From Candidatus Kuenenia stuttgartensis (GTDB lineage Bacteria > Planctomycetota > Phycisphaerae > Sedimentisphaerales > CAMDDF01), in NCBI GenBank assembly GCA_945890885.1, contig CAMDDF010000010.1, positions 1 through 32,090 of the forward strand: a stretch of 32,090 nucleotides of DNA, read 5' to 3'. Shown piece by piece: positions 25,981-32,090 of the stretch; positions within the stretch are counted from its first letter, which is position 1, and every line of letters starts with the position of its first letter. The notes beneath the pieces are model-generated. The model was not told the origin of the DNA and did no database searches. It worked only from the letters and a program-made list of their open reading frames with translations. Made by a program: the position numbers and the translations under genes.

Positions 25981-27120
25981 ATGGAAAACATTTCTGTTCA
26001 GCATGGGCCTGATCACGTGGAGTTGGCGGATGTCAGGCAAATCGAGCTTGATAAAATTATAGTCTCTGACTTTTGCTGTCGGAATAGCGAAGGTGATGAT
26101 CTGTCTTGCCTTATGGACTCCATTGTGCAAGAGGGGCTTTTACAATATCCCAATGCTATGGATAATGGCGATGGCACCTTTTTGTTGTTGTGCGGGCGTC
26201 GAAGATATTTAGCGTGCAAAACCCTTGGTTGGCAGCGAATACCGTGTGTGGTGAGGCAAAAAGACCAGAGGGATTTGATCTTTATCGCGCTGACGGAGAA
26301 TTTGCAGCGGTTGGCCTCAAATCCTGTTGATGAAGCGATATTTTTAGGTAAAGTCAAGAAAGAATTTGGCTATACCGAAGAGGAGCTTGGCCGTAGAACC
26401 GGCTTTCAACAAAGTGGGGTTAACGAACGGCTGTCTATTCTGGAGTTGCCTCGTGAAATTCTTATGGAAGTGAGCGCCGGTGAAGCTGGTCGGCTTAAGT
26501 TCACGCATGCCGTGGCTTTGGCCTATCTTATGAAAACTAACCGGAGTCAAAAGGAAAGTGAAATCAGAGATCTTGCGGTAAAAGTGAGAAGATGTCAACT
26601 TACGACGATTGAACTGAAAATGCTTGTAAAGTTAATTACCGGTGGTGGGTATGACCGTTTGCCGGACAAACTTAGAATGCTTCTGTTTAACCATAAATAT
26701 ATGACTGCCAAAGTGGCTAATCTTTATTTGGGCATAGAACAGATATGCCAGGAAAAAGAAATGCAGAAGTATCGCATTGTTGTTCCGACAATTAGAACCA
26801 GGATCGCAGATGTTATCTGCAAAGCCGTTAAATCCAAGTTGCTTTATGACAGAATTAAACAGCAAGTAATTGATTTGATTCAACATGAGGCAAAATCAGC
26901 GGATAGCGGTGCAGATGCCGGCTTAAATGTTAAAACAGTAGCACATCATTTTTCCAAGCTGGTAGATGAAATCAATATCAGCCGGGAAAAGATCATCGCA
27001 TTATCTAAAGATAATCCGCAACAGTTGGCAAATTTCAAGAGAATTGCACAAAACCTCATAAAACAGCTGAAAGAGTTGCTGGCAAACGTAGAGCCAGATA
27101 CGAATAATACCGGTAATTAA
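25981..27120 (+). CDS. ParB/RepB/Spo0J-family protein
   Basis: VRQIELDKIIVSDFCCR...LMDSIVQEGLLQYPNAM...LLCGRRRYLACKTLGWQRIPCVV..IALTENLQRLASNPVDEAIF...TEEELGRRTGFQQSGVNERLSILELP. Confidence 0.85.
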   Translation: MENISVQHGPDHVELADVRQIELDKIIVSDFCCRNSEGDDLSCLMDSIVQEGLLQYPNAMDNGDGTFLLLCGRRRYLACKTLGWQRIPCVVRQKDQRDLIFIALTENLQRLASNPVDEAIFLGKVKKEFGYTEEELGRRTGFQQSGVNERLSILELPREILMEVSAGEAGRLKFTHAVALAYLMKTNRSQKESEIRDLAVKVRRCQLTTIELKMLVKLITGGGYDRLPDKLRMLLFNHKYMTAKVANLYLGIEQICQEKEMQKYRIVVPTIRTRIADVICKAVKSKLLYDRIKQQVIDLIQHEAKSADSGADAGLNVKTVAHHFSKLVDEINISREKIIALSKDNPQQLANFKRIAQNLIKQLKELLANVEPDTNNTGN

Positions 27121-27128
27121 AATCTTAT

Positions 27129-28154
27129 TTGGAGGAACACAAAATGATTGCTTTAGTGCCTGTAAAAGAAGAATCGTTCGCAAAATGGGAAGATTTGTGC
27201 GACATGGTGTTAAGTCGGGATCAGCGTGTTTATGTTGTAAACAGTCGCAATATGGAAATAAAGGATGACGGTATATTGTGTGCTAGTGGATTTGAAGGTC
27301 CTATTGCAGAGTCGGCATTTTCGGGTTTGCTGCGGACATGGAGTATTCCGAATGAGTTTGCCAGAAAAGTGTGCCCTGAGGAGTTACTAAAGATTATGAT
27401 CACGCAGTTGGGGCATCGGCTGAATATTGATGTGCGGATACTTACCATTGATGGTGTTGCACACGCTATCATGCCATTTAATCGGCTGCCGATAATGCAC
27501 ACAGATGTTATTGAGTATTTAGGAAATAGTATCTCGCAGTGCGACGCTGTTTTGGCAGGAAATGTTCTCCGCATTACATCGGTAAACAGCGACTTCAAGG
27601 ACTTGCTTCCTGGCGATGCTTTCGGGTTTGGTTGGGAACTGGTGTGCAGCCAAAGCGGCTGGAATTTAACTGAGGCCTCGCAGTTTGCAATTCGTATGAT
27701 ATGCAGCAATGGGATGCTTGGATTTGACAGGTTTGCCTCGGTCAAACGAAATTACAACAGCAGTGAGCCGGCACTGGAAACGCTTGAGAAACTGGCACAG
27801 TTGCTTGATAGTGCAAACACGCCTGATATGTTTGAAGAGGCGGTTGATTGGGCGGCGAAAACACGGATAGAAAAAAACTATGAGCCAACTCTGAACTATC
27901 TATCGCGGCGGCTGGAAGGTGATGCTACAAAGTCTGCTCTGTCGCAGTTGACGGATTCGCATTCATGGTACGACCTTGTCAATGGGGTCACCGCTCTTGC
28001 GAAAACGCATCAACTGGTGATGCGCCGCAGATATGAGATTGAGGGAGGATTACTCATGAGTTGGTTTGCCAGACAGGGGCGGACCAAAGCACCATGGCAG
28101 ACAGTTTCCTGTGAAAAATGTAGTGTGTGGGATGCAGAAGCACCTCAAGGTTAA
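27129..28154 (+). CDS. DUF932-like phage/plasmid protein
   Basis: 341 aa; DAFGFGWELVCSQSGWNLTEASQFAIRMICSNGMLG region. True start probably ATG 27144 after a GGAGG SD. Confidence 0.6.
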   Translation: MEEHKMIALVPVKEESFAKWEDLCDMVLSRDQRVYVVNSRNMEIKDDGILCASGFEGPIAESAFSGLLRTWSIPNEFARKVCPEELLKIMITQLGHRLNIDVRILTIDGVAHAIMPFNRLPIMHTDVIEYLGNSISQCDAVLAGNVLRITSVNSDFKDLLPGDAFGFGWELVCSQSGWNLTEASQFAIRMICSNGMLGFDRFASVKRNYNSSEPALETLEKLAQLLDSANTPDMFEEAVDWAAKTRIEKNYEPTLNYLSRRLEGDATKSALSQLTDSHSWYDLVNGVTALAKTHQLVMRRRYEIEGGLLMSWFARQGRTKAPWQTVSCEKCSVWDAEAPQG

Positions 28155-28283
28155 CCTGGGTCAGAGATTGGTAATAATCGGTACGGGTTTTTGGTTTACA
28201 ACGCTGCGGCTGGACGACTGGCTTAGGATTGCCAATACAACATAAACGCGGGTTTTTGTGATTGGATAATTATATGCTGAAAA
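28153..28283 (+). repeat. direct repeat copy 2 (orphan mraZ 3' end)
   Basis: Orphan frame MQKHLKVNLGQRLVIIGTGFWFTTLRLDDWLRIANTT*; a handful of differences from copy 1. Confidence 0.95.
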
Positions 28284-28296
28284 AGGAGACTTATTT

Positions 28297-28479
28297 ATGT
28301 GTGCAGACGAAAAAGAAATACCTGATGACAATGCGGATATTCCTGCTGGTGAAGAAGATAAGCAGGACGGCTCAGACTGGCCAGATATGTCTGAAGTTGG
28401 AAAAGACATTGGGGTCAATTGGCCTGATATGGGCGAATTAGGCAAGGATATTGGCAAGCAAATTCCCCCTGTCGGATAG
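28297..28479 (+). CDS. small acidic protein with internal 14-aa tandem repeat
   Basis: SD AAGGAG; DWPDMSEVGKDIGV / NWPDMGELGKDIGK. Confidence 0.6.
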   Translation: MCADEKEIPDDNADIPAGEEDKQDGSDWPDMSEVGKDIGVNWPDMGELGKDIGKQIPPVG

Positions 28480-28626
28480 CAGTAAAGCCACAGCAGATGA
28501 GACATCAGATTTTCATGTGTGCCTAGTTGTGCCTAAGATTGCCTACAACGTCACTGGTATGGCATGGCAGTTTTTGTCATACTTGGTTTTAGAAACAAAT
28601 AGTGTAAATAATGAAAGGAATTAATT

Positions 28627-28812
28627 ATGCCGCTTGGACAAATACCACAATCGATCTGGGGACAAATTATAGAATGGTTAAAATTTTTAGTGAGGCTGCC
28701 TATCATTGCTCTGCTGATGGTTGCTGCGGCGATGTTCTGTTGGGTCGGATTCTGGTTTATCGTACGCCTGAGTATTTATATACATTCTCGTTGTCTTTCG
28801 AGGCCATGGTAA
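28627..28812 (+). CDS. small membrane protein
   Basis: SD GAAAGGA; LPIIALLMVAAAMFCWVGFWFIVRL hydrophobic segment. Confidence 0.55.
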   Translation: MPLGQIPQSIWGQIIEWLKFLVRLPIIALLMVAAAMFCWVGFWFIVRLSIYIHSRCLSRPW

Positions 28813-28815
28813 AAA

Positions 28816-29238
28816 ATGAGTCCGGTACCATTCAATCCAATTAATCCTCAGCAGTTTTCACAGACCGGTGACAGAGTGACTACTGATGTTCAGCGATATT
28901 GCTCGCCGACAGGACAGATTGCTGACATTATCGTTAACGATCTGACAATCGATTCCAATGGCGTCTGGAAAACTGAGAAACTCAGGGAGTGTATCCCTCC
29001 GCTTGCAGACGGAAGAATACCGGATTCGCCGAAGGATATTCGTGAGTGCTGTCGATGTCAAGGTCTGATCCATGTGGAAAGTTCATATATCTGTCCGGTG
29101 TGTAATTTGACATTTTGCATAGTATGTACAACTGAGTTTTCACCAGATAAAGACAAGTCTATCAGGCTTTGTATACCCTGTGTAGAAAAAGCAACCACAA
29201 CCCCATTACAGAAGTTTTACAAGTGGATAGTAGGTTAA
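28816..29238 (+). CDS. zinc-finger (RING/treble-clef-like) protein
   Basis: CCRCQGLI...YICPVCNLTFCIVCTTEF...RLCIPCVE. Confidence 0.65.
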   Translation: MSPVPFNPINPQQFSQTGDRVTTDVQRYCSPTGQIADIIVNDLTIDSNGVWKTEKLRECIPPLADGRIPDSPKDIRECCRCQGLIHVESSYICPVCNLTFCIVCTTEFSPDKDKSIRLCIPCVEKATTTPLQKFYKWIVG

Positions 29239-29239
29239 T

Positions 29240-31315
29240 ATGGTACTAAAAAATAATGGTAATTCATTTGATAATTCCGGCCATCTAACGCCGCAGCAGA
29301 TACAGCAGATGCTCATGGATCCTGCCATAAGAGCCTGGGACAATACCAAACTCTGGCGTGCAGGCATAGCATTGATGAGAAATCCTTTTGATCATGTGCT
29401 TCAGGCTATCTTTGCGCATTTGCTCAGCAAGCAGCGGGAATTGTATGTTCTTAGCGGCAATCCATACTGGCCCAATTATCCGCCTATCGGCACTATCACT
29501 GGCTCAGCTGGCGACATTAAAGTCGGCAGCATGTTCGCTGGCGATCCCGTCGCCTTTTCTGCAAATCGGCTATTCTGCGGTACAGGCATATTTGCCCGCA
29601 TTGGTGCAGGTAAGAGTTCGTTTCTTGCCGAGCCGATCCGGCAGCTGATTGATCAAGATTATCTTGTGATCGTTTTTCAGCAGAAAGATGAGTACAATAA
29701 TTTTGCAACCGAGCCTGCGCTAGCTGGCAAAGTTCTTCCGCTGCGTGATAGCGAATGTATGATTTCTCCCTTTGAGCCAGCCATCGGTGTCTCCATGCAT
29801 GATCACAACAACTCTGTGATCGACACTATAGGCAGATGCTCTGGCCGCATGTACGCACAGCGACTAACGCTTGATCTTAATGACAAATACTCCAAAAAAC
29901 TGCCCAGTGGTTCTTATACTCCTCTTGATGTACTAATTAATATTCACGAAAATTTTGTACCTGGCAGGGGCTCCGTTGAAGCATATTATAAAGAGAGCAT
30001 GCTTTACGCACTTAGGGAGATACAGAAGACATTCGGTGGTATTTTTGACTACTACAGCAGCGATTTCCTGGAAAAAATCTTTAATCGTACGGGGTTGGTT
30101 GCAATTCAGTCTGGCGCTCCGCTGGCAGCATATACTTTTTTTGTGACCATTTTTATCCAATACATCTATTTGCTGCGAAAAGCCGCCAGGTTTACTGTCG
30201 GAACGTTCAAGAAAATCATCATCATTCTTGAAGATGCGACAATGATTACCGATGAAAAGGAGCTGGGCGGCACCTCTCCACTGACAAATCTGGCGTTTAC
30301 AGCCCGTGCTTATAATATCGGCATTGTTTATATCAATCATACAATTGCCACATCCGTTAGTCAGAAACTACTGTCGAATCTCGAAAACATTTTCCTGCTG
30401 GGACTGTCCGGTGAAGATCTTCGCCGAATTCAGCAATTGCTCAATTGTACGCCTGAACAGGCAAAGGTCATCCCTTTGCTTCAGCCAGGCCAGTTTGTCG
30501 CGTTGATACCATCCATGTGGCCAATGGCCGTATTGGGACAGTTCCCCTACAATCCTTCTCCGAGAAAACTGACTGAGGATGAGCGGCTAAAGATAGTCAG
30601 ATCGTTTCTTGGTACCGTCCGCACTGTAAAATCAGGCAGTCATAGATTGCCAATTATTGTTGTTCCGGCATCATCTGCCGCATCATCTGTACCTTCATTG
30701 AACTCCAACCAGATGCAATTTTTGATTCTTGCGGCAACTGGAAAACCGATGCCGCTGGGTAAGTTGTACGAAGTGATCGGACTTGCTCATCGCGATGGCA
30801 AAAAGATAGTCGATAGTTTGGAGCAGAAGGGCCTTATTCGCATATATGCTTTTTCAACGGGCAAAGTCGGCGGTAAGGTCAGTTTTGTCGAGGTTACTGA
30901 TGCCAGCTGGCGGATTCTGATTGCCAGAGGTTTTTCAAGGTCAAAGTCGCTCACCGGCGGGGGATTCCTGCACAATCTTGCAGCTACGCTCATTAACATT
31001 GCAGAAAAGAAGCGGGGCATGACGGTTAATTTTGAGATTGATCTTAAGGGTGTCAGGATCGATGTGGAATCACGGGACAATAAGAGCGGAAAGAGGGTGT
31101 TTATCAACATTGGTGTATCGAGCCCGCAGCGTGAGGCAGATGTTATTGAGAAGATTTTTGCAATGCCGGTAATGAACGGTAATCGTTTTGTTCTGGTGGG
31201 GCTTGATGGGCCGTTTACAAAGCAGGTAAAGGATATTCTGAAGAAAAAAGGATGGAAGAGCGATGCGTTAAATCGCCTTGAGGTGCGTGTAATTGCAGAT
31301 TTTATTGTCGATTAA
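29240..31315 (+). CDS. TraD/HerA/VirD4-like P-loop ATPase with C-terminal wHTH
   Basis: Walker A ARIGAGKSS, Walker B KIIIILEDA, AYNIGIVYINHTIATS...LLSNLENIFLLGL; C-terminal QMQFLILAATGKPMPLGKLYEVIGLAHRDGKKIVDSLEQKGLI. Confidence 0.75.
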   Translation: MVLKNNGNSFDNSGHLTPQQIQQMLMDPAIRAWDNTKLWRAGIALMRNPFDHVLQAIFAHLLSKQRELYVLSGNPYWPNYPPIGTITGSAGDIKVGSMFAGDPVAFSANRLFCGTGIFARIGAGKSSFLAEPIRQLIDQDYLVIVFQQKDEYNNFATEPALAGKVLPLRDSECMISPFEPAIGVSMHDHNNSVIDTIGRCSGRMYAQRLTLDLNDKYSKKLPSGSYTPLDVLINIHENFVPGRGSVEAYYKESMLYALREIQKTFGGIFDYYSSDFLEKIFNRTGLVAIQSGAPLAAYTFFVTIFIQYIYLLRKAARFTVGTFKKIIIILEDATMITDEKELGGTSPLTNLAFTARAYNIGIVYINHTIATSVSQKLLSNLENIFLLGLSGEDLRRIQQLLNCTPEQAKVIPLLQPGQFVALIPSMWPMAVLGQFPYNPSPRKLTEDERLKIVRSFLGTVRTVKSGSHRLPIIVVPASSAASSVPSLNSNQMQFLILAATGKPMPLGKLYEVIGLAHRDGKKIVDSLEQKGLIRIYAFSTGKVGGKVSFVEVTDASWRILIARGFSRSKSLTGGGFLHNLAATLINIAEKKRGMTVNFEIDLKGVRIDVESRDNKSGKRVFINIGVSSPQREADVIEKIFAMPVMNGNRFVLVGLDGPFTKQVKDILKKKGWKSDALNRLEVRVIADFIVD

Positions 31316-31374
31316 AAAAATAAAATAAAATTATGCCGACACCGGCCCGTGTAATTGGAGTGTTGTAATAGGAA

Positions 31375-32088
31375 GTGCATAAAAAAATAGGAGACATATA
31401 TATGACAGAACAAAATATTAATAATGACCCGTTGAAGTCGCCTTTGCCGGATAAATCGCAGGAATTTGACCTTGAGCCGGAAGATCTTATCGCCGCCGGT
31501 ATAAGAGGGATCATCGAGAGAAATATAAAAACTCTCGAAATATGTCCTTCAAAAGAAATTCAGGTTCTCAGTTCTCAGATGGCCGAATGTGTCAGTGCAG
31601 TCTCCGGCAACAGGGATCAAACAGAGCGAGTTGGCAAGCAGATCATGGAACTCAAAAGCCGATACGGTGTGATCGAAGCGGCTCTAAGTGAAAATAAGGC
31701 ATTGAGTCAGCAGTATTTTAATGATCACATCCTTGAGCCTATGGCGCAGTCGCTTTTGCCGATCAATGACCTTATTGAGGGTACAATCAGCAGCTGGTTG
31801 GACACCGCCACTGCCATTGATCCTGAGAATCTTCAATTACTTGAGGTGGTACGGATGCAGCTTATGCAGTTTTTGGGTTTCTACCGTATCGAATATATAA
31901 GGCATGAACCTGGCGTGCATTTTGATCCGAAGGTCATGAAACCATCAAAGATTAGTGAAACCTCGCTTGCGGAACTGGATGGCAAAATTGCCAAATCACT
32001 TCAGGCTGGATTTAGGCTCGACGGCCAGCGATTGCTGCGGTCTGAGAGCGTCGTTTTGTATAGATTTGTAAGGCGTGAAAGTATTTAA
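31375..32088 (+). CDS. GrpE-like nucleotide exchange factor homologue
   Basis: C-term FYRIEYIRHEPGVHFDPKVMKPSKISETSLAELDGKIAKSLQAGFRLDGQRLLRSESVVLYRFVR resembles the GrpE head; helical N-terminal half. ATG 31402 is a plausible start. Confidence 0.5.
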   Translation: MHKKIGDIYMTEQNINNDPLKSPLPDKSQEFDLEPEDLIAAGIRGIIERNIKTLEICPSKEIQVLSSQMAECVSAVSGNRDQTERVGKQIMELKSRYGVIEAALSENKALSQQYFNDHILEPMAQSLLPINDLIEGTISSWLDTATAIDPENLQLLEVVRMQLMQFLGFYRIEYIRHEPGVHFDPKVMKPSKISETSLAELDGKIAKSLQAGFRLDGQRLLRSESVVLYRFVRRESI

Positions 32089-32090
32089 AT

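Noticed and set aside
27230-27745. 171-aa minus-strand ORF
   Set aside because: Antisense shadow of the DUF932-like gene.
1-32090. CRISPR arrays, rRNA or tRNA genes
   Set aside because: No regularly spaced identical repeats with unique spacers, no rRNA-like sequence and no convincing tRNA cloverleaf with CCA-proximal T-loop were seen by eye; tRNAscan-SE/CRISPRCasFinder would settle this.

Overview
Accessory-type window that is mosaic in its expression signals. (1) Left edge: 3' end of a tagaturonate-epimerase-like gene, then a decayed minus-strand island (frameshifted hsdM N-terminus, intact RhuM-Fic/Doc fusion, frameshifted HigA-like antitoxin). (2) 3.7-9.5 kb: a plus-strand operon encoding a complete prokaryotic ubiquitin-like pathway: beta-grasp Ubl, E2-like domain fused to a Cys-rich RING/treble-clef tail, JAMM/JAB peptidase, ThiF/E1, plus DUF2958 and several uncharacterised proteins. 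Heptanucleotide repeats flank the Ubl gene and supply its C-terminal tail. (3) 9.7-16 kb: a block with an archaeal-type Orc1/Cdc6 initiator and several genes preceded by archaeal-looking TATA boxes 25-28 nt upstream of likely leaderless starts. It also has a C-poor G/T-rich duplicated region beside orc1 (candidate origin), an inverted gene duplication around a mirrored promoter, a small ribbon-helix-helix regulator with a matching inverted repeat, and a cloverleaf-like inverted repeat. (4) 16.3-19.8 kb: FGE-sulfatase-domain protein and a HerA-like ATPase with a partner gene. (5) 20-24.3 kb: bacterial ECF sigma / double zf-HC2 anti-sigma / M48-M56-like membrane protease with a toroid-like C-terminus, behind a sigma70-like promoter. 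(6) 24.5-32 kb: MraZ/AbrB-like gene whose 3' end is duplicated 3.3 kb downstream, bracketing a wHTH-ParB-DUF932-like cassette, then a module with a large TraD/HerA-type ATPase, a zinc-finger protein and a GrpE-like protein. All family calls were made by eye from motifs; no database search was run.
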